Shown piece after piece: positions 36,750 through 45,890 of a stretch of DNA of 64,000 nt (the stretch's first letter is position 1; each line of letters opens with the position of its first letter). The stretch covers positions 1 to 64,000 of the forward strand of contig JAOAIX010000007.1 in NCBI GenBank assembly GCA_026414485.1, in the 5' to 3' direction. The DNA comes from Candidatus Bathyarchaeota archaeon (lineage in GTDB: Archaea > Thermoproteota > Bathyarchaeia > Bathyarchaeales > Bathycorpusculaceae). The notes below the pieces were generated by a model. It saw only the letters and a program-made list of their open reading frames with translations, had not been told where the DNA came from and did not search any database. Both the position numbers and the translations under genes were made by a program.

Positions 36750-36878
36750 AAACGACGCCGCCTCAACAAACTAGCCCTAAGTCAAACTTTAACCCTTGAC
36801 AGTTTAAGACACTCCACTTCACTGCAGCAACAATTATTTATAACCAAACCAGACAATTCACTGTCGAGGAACATTCTA

Positions 36879-37355
36879 ATGTTAGGCGTTGACAAAGAAG
36901 TTCGTGTATCAAAAATTAAAGAAGGCACCGTTATTGACCACATCAACGCGGGATACGCCTTAGACGTCGTAAAAATTCTGGGAATCACAGGCCACGAACG
37001 TCAAGTTATGACCATCGCCATTAACGTACCCAGCAAACGCATACACATCAAAGACCTTGTCAAGATTGAAGGACGCGTACTCAACAAACAAGACGTAAAC
37101 CGCATCGCGCTAGTGGCTCCAAGAGCAACCATAAACATAATCAAAGATTACAAAGTTGTCGAAAAACTCGAAGTCAAATTGCCCAGCACTATAGAAGAGA
37201 TCGTGAAGTGCATAAACCCAACATGTATTAGCAACGCCGGCGAACCCATCAACTCAAAATTCTACGTGGAAAACGAAGAACCACTGATGCTCAAATGCCA
37301 CTATTGCGGCTACATTCTAGAAAAACCTGATGTATTAAGACAGTTTCTCACCTGA
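36879..37355 (+). CDS. pyrI: Aspartate carbamoyltransferase regulatory chain
   Basis: 158 residues, complete. N-terminal allosteric domain (VSKIKEGTVIDHINAGYALDVV) and C-terminal zinc domain with CINPTC (C-x4-C) and CHYC. It binds CTP/ATP and modulates PyrB. pyrB, its usual neighbour, is not adjacent nor anywhere in the window. TATTTATAA near 36833-36842 is the TATA box for a monocistronic message. Confidence 0.95.
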   Translation: MLGVDKEVRVSKIKEGTVIDHINAGYALDVVKILGITGHERQVMTIAINVPSKRIHIKDLVKIEGRVLNKQDVNRIALVAPRATINIIKDYKVVEKLEVKLPSTIEEIVKCINPTCISNAGEPINSKFYVENEEPLMLKCHYCGYILEKPDVLRQFLT

Positions 37356-37420
37356 AACACTTCAGTTTATAAGCGCCCTCTTTTTGTCTTAAAAATTACA
37401 TTCTATTCAGCAGTCAAAGA

Positions 37421-37888
37421 TTAACGCGAAGCTGCTGCCACATCTTCAGAGCTTAATTCTTCAAAAGCAACTTTCAGCAACTGCTTAAAATAGCGTTCAC
37501 CCAAGATTTCCCCTTCACTTAAGGTGTCCAGACTATACACCGCGGGGCACTCGCTGGTTATTTTAAACGTGTATTTTTCATTATCCGTTGTCAGTTGAAA
37601 AGGATAAAATTTACAAATCAAAGGTCTATGCACGTATATACTACATTGATTGTTTTTGTGGAAAACGCATTTTTTTGTTACAGCGTTTTTATTCATCTCA
37701 TATACATATGGCGATTTACCCTTAACAGAGTAGGCAAACTTTAGTATAGGTTGCCGTGTATATTGCGCGATACGCTGCGCGTCTTTCGCCGTAAGCAGAA
37801 TATGCCGCGTTTTTTGCTCTGTATCGCCGCAGCATATACCGCAATTATCACATTTGAAAACAACCGCCTTAGGATACTCAATGTTCAC
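37421..37888 (-). CDS. YkgJ-family cysteine cluster protein
   Basis: 155 residues. CDNCGICCGD near the N-terminus, CVFHKNNQCSIYVHRPLICKFYPF in the middle (quoted in fragments: C-x7-C and RPLICKFYPF) define the family of putative Zn/Fe chelating proteins. Function unknown. 29 bases behind the MazG-like gene on the same strand. Confidence 0.82.
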   Translation of the reverse strand: MNIEYPKAVVFKCDNCGICCGDTEQKTRHILLTAKDAQRIAQYTRQPILKFAYSVKGKSPYVYEMNKNAVTKKCVFHKNNQCSIYVHRPLICKFYPFQLTTDNEKYTFKITSECPAVYSLDTLSEGEILGERYFKQLLKVAFEELSSEDVAAASR

Positions 37889-37917
37889 CTTTAGTCACAC
37901 ACACTGTGGGTTTTCCT

Positions 37918-38283
37918 TCAGAGCTGTTTGCTTCTATGTCCCTCGCCGTACTGGTACGGTCTGCCAAGGTTTTTGCTGAGTTTCCACTGAAACATATCAT
38001 CCATATTAACATCCGGACACGCCAAGCGACTTGCATCCAAAATGTAAAATATAGTGTCAATGAGCTCTTCAGCAATTTTCTCTTGACTTTCTCCTTTTTT
38101 CCACGCGTCGCTAGCTTCACCTAACTCAATAAAGGCGAAAAGAAGTTTTTTGGGGACATCTTCAGGTTTATTGTAGAAACCTTTGCTCACGACAAGCCTC
38201 TCAATTTCTTTTTTCATGTCTTCCAGATGCACGGTCACTTTCCTCCGGAGCTCTAATAAACCGTTTCTTTGTTCGGAAAACAT
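37918..38283 (-). CDS. MazG-like nucleotide pyrophosphohydrolase
   Basis: 121 residues. All-alpha MazG-type metal site: FIELGEASDAWKKG and EELIDTIFYILD (E-x2-E ... E-x2-D), then NLGRPYQYGE as in related dUTPase-like members. Would hydrolyse (d)NTPs to monophosphates, a house-cleaning role. Co-directional with the YkgJ gene. Confidence 0.78.
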   Translation of the reverse strand: MFSEQRNGLLELRRKVTVHLEDMKKEIERLVVSKGFYNKPEDVPKKLLFAFIELGEASDAWKKGESQEKIAEELIDTIFYILDASRLACPDVNMDDMFQWKLSKNLGRPYQYGEGHRSKQL

Positions 38284-38354
38284 GCATCCCGTATATAAGG
38301 GTAAGGTCGATTACGCATTCTAAACAATTTCAAAAGTGTGATCCTGCCAGTCAA

Positions 38355-38792
38355 CTAATTTGACTTTTTTGAATTAGACGACTTTGACCTTTTTGAAGCA
38401 ACATAATCTTTTACCATTTGAAGATGCTCAAAAGCCAATGGTGGCAAAGCATTTAAGCTGAAAATTTTGATCTCCGAGACTTCACTTTCCTGGCGCTTTA
38501 TTTCTCCCCCAATTTTTTTCACCACAAAACATGCAGGGCAATAATCGTACTCAAAACCATCTTGGGCGCCCTTCTCGTGGTACTCACCCAACTTTTTGAT
38601 TATCACCACGTCAAGCCCCGTCTCCTCTTTCACTTCCCGCAGTATGGTCTGCTCCGCTTTTTCTTCAGGTTCACATCTGCCGCCAGGCAAAGCCCAAAAA
38701 CCCACAAAAGGCGGAGTAGCACGTTTTACCAGCAAAATCTTGTTTCTTGGATATGGTATTATAGCTGTTGCGGTTTTACCTGCGTACTTCAT
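38355..38792 (-). CDS. Nudix hydrolase
   Basis: 145 residues with a complete Nudix box, G-x5-E-x7-REVKEETG, about residues 37-59 (the segment opening GGRCEPEEKAEQ). Preceded by FWALPGG, usual in ADP-ribose or oxidised-nucleotide hydrolases; substrate undetermined. Stands alone. Confidence 0.88.
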   Translation of the reverse strand: MKYAGKTATAIIPYPRNKILLVKRATPPFVGFWALPGGRCEPEEKAEQTILREVKEETGLDVVIIKKLGEYHEKGAQDGFEYDYCPACFVVKKIGGEIKRQESEVSEIKIFSLNALPPLAFEHLQMVKDYVASKRSKSSNSKKSN

Positions 38793-38908
38793 TTAAACCA
38801 TAAGAGGAAACACGTTTTAAGAGATAATTGTTTCGCATCACAACTCCTACTGGAACGTATTGAACAGTAAAATTAAAAAGAAAAAGTAATTATTTGCTGG
38901 AAAACGTT

Positions 38909-39478
38909 TTACTGTTTCAGAAGCTTACCGTTTTTGGTGGGTACAAAAACTGCAGCGGCAACTGCCGTCGTCCATAAACCGTTTTTATCGCCAATAGCCG
39001 TCTGAGTAATGTTGGTGGTTTTGATGATCAACCCGCTGGTTTTGAAAAGCTGCTTGCGTTCATCCCAAGCCGTCGCCGGATCAAATTGAATTCCCATAGT
39101 CGTTGCCAGCATAGTAGCCGCCAAGTCTTCTGCATAGTCACCTGCAGTTTCATCTGTTTGCCCAAAGGAGTGGTGCTCTGAAAGGTAGCCGTACTGGTTT
39201 TTGCCCGAAGGAATCGCGACGCCAATGGAGGAAGCAACGAGCCGGTGCGGTTCATTTGTTGCGTTCCGAGCTATTACGACAAAGGTTATCTCTCCAGGCT
39301 GGACAAGTTTCAAACCCTTCTCACGTGGAAGCATTTCACATCCAGGTGGTATTATGCTTGAAACACTCACAAGATTGCAGTGTTGAATCCCAGCATCTCT
39401 TAGGGCAAGCTCAAAAGACTGCAGTTGCTCTTTATGTTTACCAACACCTTTTGTCAGGAAGAAGTATCCAGGTATCAT
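38909..39478 (-). CDS. pdaD: Pyruvoyl-dependent arginine decarboxylase
   Basis: 189 residues. Autocleavage site at [10 protein letters not shown], where the serine of the SS pair becomes the pyruvoyl group; [19 protein letters not shown] and [21 protein letters not shown] (partly quoted) match the family. It makes agmatine for polyamines. The stop lies within a 10-base inverted repeat (AACAGTAAAA 38863-38872 / TTTTACTGTT 38907-38916) that can act as a 3' stem with T-rich flank. Confidence 0.92.
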   Translation of the reverse strand: MIPGYFFLTKGVGKHKEQLQSFELALRDAGIQHCNLVSVSSIIPPGCEMLPREKGLKLVQPGEITFVVIARNATNEPHRLVASSIGVAIPSGKNQYGYLSEHHSFGQTDETAGDYAEDLAATMLATTMGIQFDPATAWDERKQLFKTSGLIIKTTNITQTAIGDKNGLWTTAVAAAVFVPTKNGKLLKQ

Positions 39479-39592
39479 TGTCGATTCGGAATTACAGTTT
39501 ACAGAATGGATTTATTAGGCTTTTGCTTCTAAACAGTTAATTACATCTCCAATTTAAAAAATGAGTTGCAACCTGTTTGAGGATGAAAAAAT

Positions 39593-40777
39593 TTGAGATT
39601 TCGCCACAGCGTGTTCAAAGACGAGGCAAAACTAGACATAAACTACATCCCTGAACATCTGCCTCACCGAGAAAAAGAACACAGGCTGCTGACAGAGTTT
39701 TTCAATTTTATTTTAAATTTTCCCGAAAAAATGACCCAGCGCGTAATTGTCACAGGAGAAATTGGCACAGGAAAAACCGCTCTCTGCCAAAGATTTGGCG
39801 CAAACATGACAATAGAAGCTAACAAACATGGCGTGAACTTCCGCTATATACACGTCAACTGCCGCGAGTACCGCGGTAAACTTTCACTCATTCTGCAGCA
39901 CGCTGTAAACGTTCTAATGCCTAATTTCCCTAAACGCGGCTTCTCCGCCGAAGAAATTTTGGGCACCTTGCTGCAGAACTTAGATGAAGAAAACACACAC
40001 CTGATTTTGGCGCTGGACGAATTTGACGTTCTCATCGAAAACGAAGGCGCAGACGCCGTCTACAATCTGACTAGACTGCAGGAGATGAGATCTGGCAAAC
40101 CACAAAGACTCTCATTCATATTCATTATGCGCGACTTATCGGTGACAAAACGTTTAGACGACAGTGCAAGAAGCACTCTCCAACGTAACATCATCCGCCT
40201 AGAAAAATACGGCAAAGACCAGCTGGTCGACATTTTAAATGAGCGTGTTCAATTGGCATTTGAACCAGCAACTATACCTGAAGACGTAGTTTCATTTGCA
40301 GCGGACATCGCTCAAAACGAGAGTGGAAACGCCCGCTTTGCCATTGAGCTTTTGTGGCGCGCAGGAAAATACGCCGACGCTGAAGATCAAAGAGTAGTTA
40401 CACCCGACTGCCTGCGCAAGGCGGTTTCCAGCATAATTCCCACTTTGCAGAAAAACGAAATTGAATCTTTAAATTTCCACGAAAAGCTTTTTCTTCTTGC
40501 AGCAGCGGAAGTGTTTAAAGACAAAGAAAAAGCCTATGCAACTCTAATGGAGATAGAGAAAGCTTACGCTGTAGCCTGCGAGGAATTTGAAGAACAACCC
40601 AACAGCCATACTATGCTCTGGAAGTACGTTCAAATGTTTTCCGCATTAGGCATTCTGAAAACCGAAATCTCAGGAACTGCGCAAAGAGGCAGATCAACTC
40701 TTATTTACTTGCCTGCAGTTTCAGCTGAAGAACTAACGCAGACACTACGGGCATCGCTTCAAAGAGGAAGAAAATGA
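39593..40777 (+). CDS. cdc6: Cdc6/Orc1-type AAA+ ATPase
   Basis: 394 residues from a TTG preceded by GAGGATG. Opens FKDEAKLDINYIPEHLPHRE as in archaeal Cdc6, then Walker A GEIGTGKTALC, Walker B LILALDEFDVL, sensor 1 and the arginine-containing lid (GNARFAIELLWRAG), and a C-terminal winged helix. Expected to bind origins and load MCM. No origin-recognition-box repeats were found in the 115 bases upstream. It is followed without a gap by an ArsR-type gene and the moa genes. AATTTAAAAAA (39551-39561) is the TATA box. Confidence 0.9.
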   Translation: MRFRHSVFKDEAKLDINYIPEHLPHREKEHRLLTEFFNFILNFPEKMTQRVIVTGEIGTGKTALCQRFGANMTIEANKHGVNFRYIHVNCREYRGKLSLILQHAVNVLMPNFPKRGFSAEEILGTLLQNLDEENTHLILALDEFDVLIENEGADAVYNLTRLQEMRSGKPQRLSFIFIMRDLSVTKRLDDSARSTLQRNIIRLEKYGKDQLVDILNERVQLAFEPATIPEDVVSFAADIAQNESGNARFAIELLWRAGKYADAEDQRVVTPDCLRKAVSSIIPTLQKNEIESLNFHEKLFLLAAAEVFKDKEKAYATLMEIEKAYAVACEEFEEQPNSHTMLWKYVQMFSALGILKTEISGTAQRGRSTLIYLPAVSAEELTQTLRASLQRGRK

Positions 40778-41080
40778 ATGGAAATCGAAGAAGTTTTTTC
40801 TTCAAAGCTACGTGTGAAAATCCTCAAACTCATCTACCGACTAGGTGAACTCAACGTTTCAGACATAGCCCGCAGAATCGGAATAAACTTCGCTATTGCA
40901 AATCAACATCTAAACCTTCTTGAGCAAGAAGGTATTGTACAGCAAAGAGTATATGGTAGAATCCGCATGTACAGGTTTAACCAAGCGTCCACAAAAGCAA
41001 AAGCTATACAAGACTTTATCGAAGCTTGGGAACAAGCAAACAAAACCCAAACAACCCAACTTAAGGAGAAAAATCTATGA
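40778..41080 (+). CDS. ArsR-type winged-helix regulator
   Basis: 100 residues. Winged helix throughout: SSKLRVKILKLIYRLGELNVSD-type start, ARRIGINFAIANQHLNLLEQEGIV recognition region (quoted in part), RIRMYRF wing. No cysteine metal site is visible. The ATG directly follows the cdc6 TGA and its end overlaps moaC by 4 bases. Confidence 0.82.
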   Translation: MEIEEVFSSKLRVKILKLIYRLGELNVSDIARRIGINFAIANQHLNLLEQEGIVQQRVYGRIRMYRFNQASTKAKAIQDFIEAWEQANKTQTTQLKEKNL

Positions 41081-41514
41081 CCATGGTGGATGTCTCAGCA
41101 AAAGCCGAAATTTCCCGCGAAGCAACCGCGGCTGGAACAATTAAACTCAAACCTGAAACTATCAAGTTAATAAAAGACGGCAAAATCATGAAAGGCGAAC
41201 CATTGTACACGGCAAAAATCTCAGGCATACTCGCCGCTAAGAAAACCAGTGAACTTATCCCACTTTGCCACCCGCTGCCGCTAACCAACGTTGAAGTTGA
41301 GACAAAAATTTTGGACAAAAACACGGTTGAGGTAACAGCGCGAGTTAAAACCCGCGCACAAACAGGTGTAGAAATGGAAGCGTTAACAGCCGTTTCAGTG
41401 GCGCTGTTGACAATTTGGGATATGACAAAACAATACGAAAAAGACACCGAAGGACAATACCCGACCACGTCAATTGAAAACATTCACGTTGTTAAAAAAA
41501 TTAAACAGGCGTAA
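41077..41514 (+). CDS. moaC: Cyclic pyranopterin monophosphate synthase (MoaC)
   Basis: 145 residues. MVDVSAKAEISREATAAG, KTSELIPLCHPLPLTNV (active-site Cys-His) and MEALTAVSVALLTIWDM are diagnostic. It forms cyclic pyranopterin monophosphate from the MoaA product. Coupled to the ArsR gene by ATGA overlap. Confidence 0.95.
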   Translation: MTMVDVSAKAEISREATAAGTIKLKPETIKLIKDGKIMKGEPLYTAKISGILAAKKTSELIPLCHPLPLTNVEVETKILDKNTVEVTARVKTRAQTGVEMEALTAVSVALLTIWDMTKQYEKDTEGQYPTTSIENIHVVKKIKQA

Positions 41515-41520
41515 CAAAAC

Positions 41521-42051
41521 ATGAGTGAAAGCACAAAAACCCACAAGTCACACGCCCCCAAAGCCCTCAACTTTGCCGTTTTTATCTGCAGCACCTCCAG
41601 GTATGAAGCCCTACAAAAAGGCGAGACTCCAGCGGATCCTTCCGGCGATGCAGTTGAATCTTTACTGAAGAAAGCAGGACACAATGTACTGTTCAGACGT
41701 TTAATAGCAGACGACAAAGAGATGATTGAACACGCAGTAAAAAGCGTGATAAACAACGTCGGGCTGGACGCAGCCATTTTCTGCGGCGGCACCGGCGTCA
41801 CCCAACGCGACATAACCATTGAAACAGTTTCGCCCTTCTTAGATAAAACCTTGCCTGGATTCGGAGAGCTTTTTAGGCATCTGAGCTACAAACAAATAGG
41901 CTCAGCAGCACTTATGTCCCGCGCCATCGCCGGCGTCGCCAACGGCAAAGCGCTGTTTTGCATCCCAGGTTCCCCTAATGCTGTGCGAATTTCTGTCGAA
42001 TTGCTTATATGTCCCGAGGCGTCCCACATCGTTAAGCACGCACGGGAATAA
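41521..42051 (+). CDS. moaB: Molybdopterin adenylyltransferase-type protein (MoaB)
   Basis: 176 residues. FAVFICSTSRY start, DAAIFCGGTGVTQRDITIE, GFGELFRHLSYKQIGSAA and FCIPGSPNAVR are the MoaB/MogA signatures. It adenylylates molybdopterin before metal insertion; archaea that use tungsten use the same step. Six bases after moaC. Confidence 0.93.
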   Translation: MSESTKTHKSHAPKALNFAVFICSTSRYEALQKGETPADPSGDAVESLLKKAGHNVLFRRLIADDKEMIEHAVKSVINNVGLDAAIFCGGTGVTQRDITIETVSPFLDKTLPGFGELFRHLSYKQIGSAALMSRAIAGVANGKALFCIPGSPNAVRISVELLICPEASHIVKHARE

Positions 42052-42054
42052 CGC

Positions 42055-42984
42055 ATGACCTTAAGCGACAATTGCGGACGACCATTACTTAATTTACGTA
42101 TTTCAGTTACCCAGCGATGCAATTTACACTGCACCTACTGCCACAGAGAAGGAGAGGTAAAACAGGCAAACCGCTCTGCTGAAAAAATGTCCCCCGACGA
42201 AATTGTCCGCATCGCTAAAACCGCAGTAAACCTTGGAATTCAAAGAATTAAACTAACAGGCGGCGAACCATTGATGCGCCAAGACCTCTGCGATATAGTG
42301 CAGGGCATAGCTCACATCCCCAGCATCAAAGATCTGTCTATGACCACCAACGGCATACTACTGGCTCCCATCGCAGAAAAACTTCGCACAGCCGGCTTAA
42401 ACCGTGTAAACATAAGTTTACCAACTTTAAATCCTGAGACCTACAAAAAACTGACAGGCGGCAATCTAAAACAAGCATTAGCCGGTGTCCAAGCAGCCGC
42501 AAAAGCAGGGTTCTGCCCTGTAAAACTCAACATGGTTATCTTAAAAGGCATAAACGAAAACGACGTAGCCGACATGATTGATTTTGCCCGCCAAACCGGC
42601 ACAGTCCTCCAACTCATAGAGTTAGACCCCATAAACGTCAGCGGCGACTACTACTCAACACATCACCGCTTCCTAGACGAGCAAGAAGCCATACTCAAAG
42701 AAAAAGCCATAAGCATCGAAAGCCGACGCTTTATGCACAACAGACGCATTTACCACTTGCCCCACGTCACAGTTGAAGTGGTGCATCCAATTGAAAACAC
42801 AGAATTTTGTATGCACTGCACAAGAATACGAGTTACCAGCGACGGCAAATTGAAACCCTGCCTCATGCGAAACGACAACCTCACCGACCTCTTAACCCCA
42901 CTACGAGAGGGCGCAACCGACGAAGAACTAACACAACTGTTCAAACAGGCAAACAAACTAAGAGAGCCCTTCAACAAAAACTAA
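42055..42984 (+). CDS. moaA: GTP 3',8-cyclase (MoaA)
   Basis: 309 residues. Radical SAM cluster RCNLHCTYCHREG (C-x3-C-x2-C), KLTGGEPLMR, and the second C-terminal Fe-S motif FCMHCTRIRVTSDGKLKPCL. Carries out the first step of molybdenum/tungsten cofactor synthesis. It lacks the usual terminal double glycine (ends PFNKN), though archaeal MoaA proteins vary there. Three bases after moaB; last gene of the cdc6-arsR-moaCBA unit. Confidence 0.95.
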   Translation: MTLSDNCGRPLLNLRISVTQRCNLHCTYCHREGEVKQANRSAEKMSPDEIVRIAKTAVNLGIQRIKLTGGEPLMRQDLCDIVQGIAHIPSIKDLSMTTNGILLAPIAEKLRTAGLNRVNISLPTLNPETYKKLTGGNLKQALAGVQAAAKAGFCPVKLNMVILKGINENDVADMIDFARQTGTVLQLIELDPINVSGDYYSTHHRFLDEQEAILKEKAISIESRRFMHNRRIYHLPHVTVEVVHPIENTEFCMHCTRIRVTSDGKLKPCLMRNDNLTDLLTPLREGATDEELTQLFKQANKLREPFNKN

Positions 42985-43389
42985 AAAATAAAAAAGAATA
43001 GTTCACAATTGAAAATATCATTACATCCTGAATTAGAGCGCACTAATCCCCACACATGTGCTTTTGAAGAATTAAATACGCCCTAAAACTCACCTTTGAT
43101 CTTATTTTTTGCGTAATTTGCTACATTGGATGACTGTGTTTTAGTTTTCTCCATCGGTCACGGCGTCATATCTTTGGTTGTTCTTGATTCTTCATTTCCT
43201 ACAAACTTCCACAGTTTTTTGTGTCTACAAACTTTGCAAGTCAACACGCTTATTTTTTCGTCTCCTCTTATTCTACTTTATTCAGAATAAACAGTGGTTA
43301 CTATTCAATAATTAGCACAGTTTATATAAAACAATCCTTAAATTAAATATTGATTTTGTACCCCCTAGCTGAAAGTAGGGTAGTTTGAT
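42985..43389. other. Long intergenic region before the PAS sensor gene
   Basis: No ORF or RNA gene recognised. It contains a strong TATA box, GTTTATATAAAA (43320-43331), for the downstream gene and a leader hairpin CCCTA-N8-TAGGG (43363-43380) ending 10 bases before the TTG start, which could influence translation. Confidence 0.45.
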
Positions 43390-45282
43390 TTGAATCAAGG
43401 CTTAACTTCGGTCAAAACACCTGTTCGCGTTTTGCATGTTGACGATGATGCTTCTTTCTTGGAAGTTTCCAGAGAAATCCTTCAAGCAGAGAACAATTTT
43501 GAAATTGACTATGCGTTGAGTGTTGATGAAGCCTTCCAGAAGCTTAGGGCTAAAGTTTATGATGTGGTTGTTGCTGATTATGAGATGCCTAAAAAAGATG
43601 GACTGTATTTTTTAAGTGAACTAAAAAAGGACGATAAAGAAATACCCTTTATTTTGTTTACCGGGAAGGGCAGAGAGGACGTTGCCATACAAGCGTTGAA
43701 TTTAGGTGCTGATTATTACTTAAATAAGCAAGGTTCGCCACAGACCGTTTATGGCGAATTGTCTCATGCAATATATCTGTTGGCTGAACGCGCAAAGACA
43801 AGATACGAACTTAAGCGGGAGCGTGACATTTTAGAGAGCGTCACCGCTAATGTTGGAGCTGGTTTGGCGATTATAGACCAGAATTACCGTATTGTTTGGG
43901 CTAACCGCGTGATGGAAGGTATCTGTGGTTCTACGGTTGCTGGTAAACTTTGCTACTCCACTTTCAACAATTTAGATTATGTCTGTCCTAGTTGTGGCGT
44001 CAAAAAAGTTTTCGAGGGAGCACTTTTTGACTCTCATGAGTTCCAAACGGTGGATAAAGATGGCAATCCTGTGTGGGTTGAGTTGATTGTTACACCGATT
44101 AAAGACGAATCAGGCAAGGTAACCTCTGCTTTAGAGCTTGCCGTTAACATAACCGAGCGTAAAAAAGTGGAAGAGTTACTCAAAGATAGTTATGCACGGT
44201 TAGAAGCCATTGTTTCTAATGCTCCCCTTGGCATAGCAACAACTTCCCCAGATTTCAAGATCCTAAGTGCAAACAAATCGTTCTGCAGAATAACGGGTTA
44301 TTCAGAAGATGAGCTAAAGAAATTAACCTTTAAAGATTTTGTACATCCCGACGATGTTAAAGAAAGCATCTCAACCATGTCTAAACTTAGCTCTGGGGCT
44401 ATTCCATTTTTCAGTCAAGAGCGACGACACATAAGAAAAGATGGCACCGTACGATATGGGAAAGTTATTGTGAGTGCAATACGTGATAAAGAAGGTAAAG
44501 CTATTCTTTATGTTGTTGAACTTGAAGATATAACTGAACAAAAGGAAGCCCAAACTCTCATACAAAAAGAAATCGCGTTAAAGACCACACTCATAGATAA
44601 TTTGCCCTGTATTGCTCTGATTTTGAAGAAAGAAAGTAGAGAAATTGTGGCGTCTAACAAAATAGCAAGAGAAATGGGAGCAATCGCCGGAGAATACTGC
44701 TATAAAGTTTGCGCAGAAAGAGAGTTGCCCTGCCCCTTTTGCCGTGCACCTATATTGTGGGAAACAAATGCCCCTCAACAGCTCGAAGTTAAGTATAAAG
44801 GAAAATATTACCGCGGAATTTGGGTTCCTTACAATGAAGAAATGTATGTTCACTACATTTTTGATATAACAGAGCAAAAACTAGTTCAAGAGGAAATTAA
44901 TCAAGTTAAGCAGCGATTAGAAGCACACACTCTGAACTCGCCGCTTGCCGAACTCGAGTTCACCTCTGACTACCATATAATTCGATGGTCTAAAAAAGCC
45001 GAAAAAATGTTCGGTTGGCAATCAAATGAAGTTTTAGGAAAAGACATTTCTAAACTAAATCTTGTTTATCTTGAAGACTTACCAAAAGTGAAGCAACTAA
45101 TGAGCGACATGCTAACGGGCAAACTCCAAAATTGTGTCAGTCGTAATGGTAACTATCGAAAAGACGGGACTGTTATTGATTGTGAGTGGTACAACTCGGC
45201 AGTTTATGACTCCGAGGGAAAAGTAGTCTCTATTTTTTCTAGAGTTCTGGATATAACTGAACGCAAAAAGTTTTGTGAATAA
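43390..45282 (+). CDS. Response-regulator receiver + four PAS domains, no kinase
   Basis: 630 residues from a TTG. Receiver domain ~12-125 (VLHVDDDASF, phospho-Asp in VVVADYEMPKKDG, FTGKG with Thr, Lys in NKQGSP). Then PAS domains at roughly 145-255, 265-385, 395-495 and 505-625, three of them ending in the usual DITE(R/Q)K. PAS1 and PAS3 carry cysteine pairs (VCPSC; CYKVCAERELPCPFC), a variant that could bind metal or react to redox. The protein stops at ITERKKFCE, where a HisKA/HATPase normally begins, so it has no visible output domain. Either a partner-dependent sensor or a truncated kinase. Confidence 0.88.
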   Translation: MNQGLTSVKTPVRVLHVDDDASFLEVSREILQAENNFEIDYALSVDEAFQKLRAKVYDVVVADYEMPKKDGLYFLSELKKDDKEIPFILFTGKGREDVAIQALNLGADYYLNKQGSPQTVYGELSHAIYLLAERAKTRYELKRERDILESVTANVGAGLAIIDQNYRIVWANRVMEGICGSTVAGKLCYSTFNNLDYVCPSCGVKKVFEGALFDSHEFQTVDKDGNPVWVELIVTPIKDESGKVTSALELAVNITERKKVEELLKDSYARLEAIVSNAPLGIATTSPDFKILSANKSFCRITGYSEDELKKLTFKDFVHPDDVKESISTMSKLSSGAIPFFSQERRHIRKDGTVRYGKVIVSAIRDKEGKAILYVVELEDITEQKEAQTLIQKEIALKTTLIDNLPCIALILKKESREIVASNKIAREMGAIAGEYCYKVCAERELPCPFCRAPILWETNAPQQLEVKYKGKYYRGIWVPYNEEMYVHYIFDITEQKLVQEEINQVKQRLEAHTLNSPLAELEFTSDYHIIRWSKKAEKMFGWQSNEVLGKDISKLNLVYLEDLPKVKQLMSDMLTGKLQNCVSRNGNYRKDGTVIDCEWYNSAVYDSEGKVVSIFSRVLDITERKKFCE

Positions 45283-45583
45283 CTACTTAAGCACGTCAAA
45301 ACAACAACCAAAGTCACCAACAAAGCACTGGATAGTGCAGAGCCCATAATCTAGGGGATGACTGCGTAGGGATAAACTCTGAAGAAAAAACTATTCGCCA
45401 AAGGTTTGGGCGGAAAACAGCCTATGCTTATACTTAATTAAAAAGAGTATTGTGAACTTTACAACTGCGTTATACAGAAGAAAACCTGAATAGAAAAGGT
45501 GCATAAATTTCTACTGTTCACACCTGATATTTGTCCAGTAGTAGAAAAAAGCTTCTACAAAAGGTGTACAACTGTGCCGTGGA
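45283..45583. other. Intergenic region with short inverted repeats
   Basis: No gene recognised and no kinase remnant in any frame. Near the right end several short repeats cluster: GTAGAA-N6-TTCTAC (about 45541-45558) and AGGTG/CACCT with TTCTACTG/CAGTAG around 45498-45545. They lie downstream of both the PAS gene and the oppositely directed tRNA-Arg, so a bidirectional 3'-end structure is possible. Confidence 0.35.
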
Positions 45584-45662
45584 TGGCGGGTTCGGTGGGA
45601 TTTGAACCCACGATCTCCGGCTCCGAAGGCCGACACCTTAATCCGTGCTAGGCTACGAACCC
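45584..45662 (-). tRNA. tRNA-Arg (TCG)
   Basis: Read on the minus strand: acceptor GGGTTCG/CGAACCC, D stem GCCT/AGGT, anticodon stem TCGGC/GCCGG with loop CTTCGGA giving anticodon TCG, T arm GTGGG-TTCAAAT-CCCAC, discriminator G and encoded CCA (45584-45586). No intron. Confidence 0.93.
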
Positions 45663-45760
45663 AGCCGACAGAACACTACACAAACGCATCTTGCAGATTA
45701 AAAACGTTTATGATAATTCTTATAAACCTACATATCATTAACTGTTGGCACATAAAGCTT

Positions 45761-45835
45761 GGGCCGGTAGCTCAGCACGGCTGGAGCGTTCGACTGATAA
45801 TCGAAAGGTCGCCGGTTCAAATCCGGCTCGGCCCA
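45761..45835 (+). tRNA. tRNA-Ile (GAT)
   Basis: Acceptor GGGCCGG/TCGGCCC, anticodon stem TTCGA/TCGAA with loop CTGATAA giving anticodon GAT, T arm GCCGG-TTCAAAT-CCGGC, discriminator A. The next bases are CCT, so CCA is not encoded and must be added. TTATAAACC at about 45719-45727 is its TATA box. Confidence 0.93.
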
Positions 45836-45890
45836 CCTCACACAAATTATAAATTTACAATTCCCTTATAATACACTGGAGGTTGCTATT

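Noticed and set aside
39479-39592. Replication origin next to cdc6
   Set aside because: No origin-recognition-box repeats or long inverted repeats were seen in the short upstream region.
45602-45871. 89-codon frame crossing both tRNA genes
   Set aside because: It runs through tRNA-Arg and tRNA-Ile sequence and has no protein-like character.
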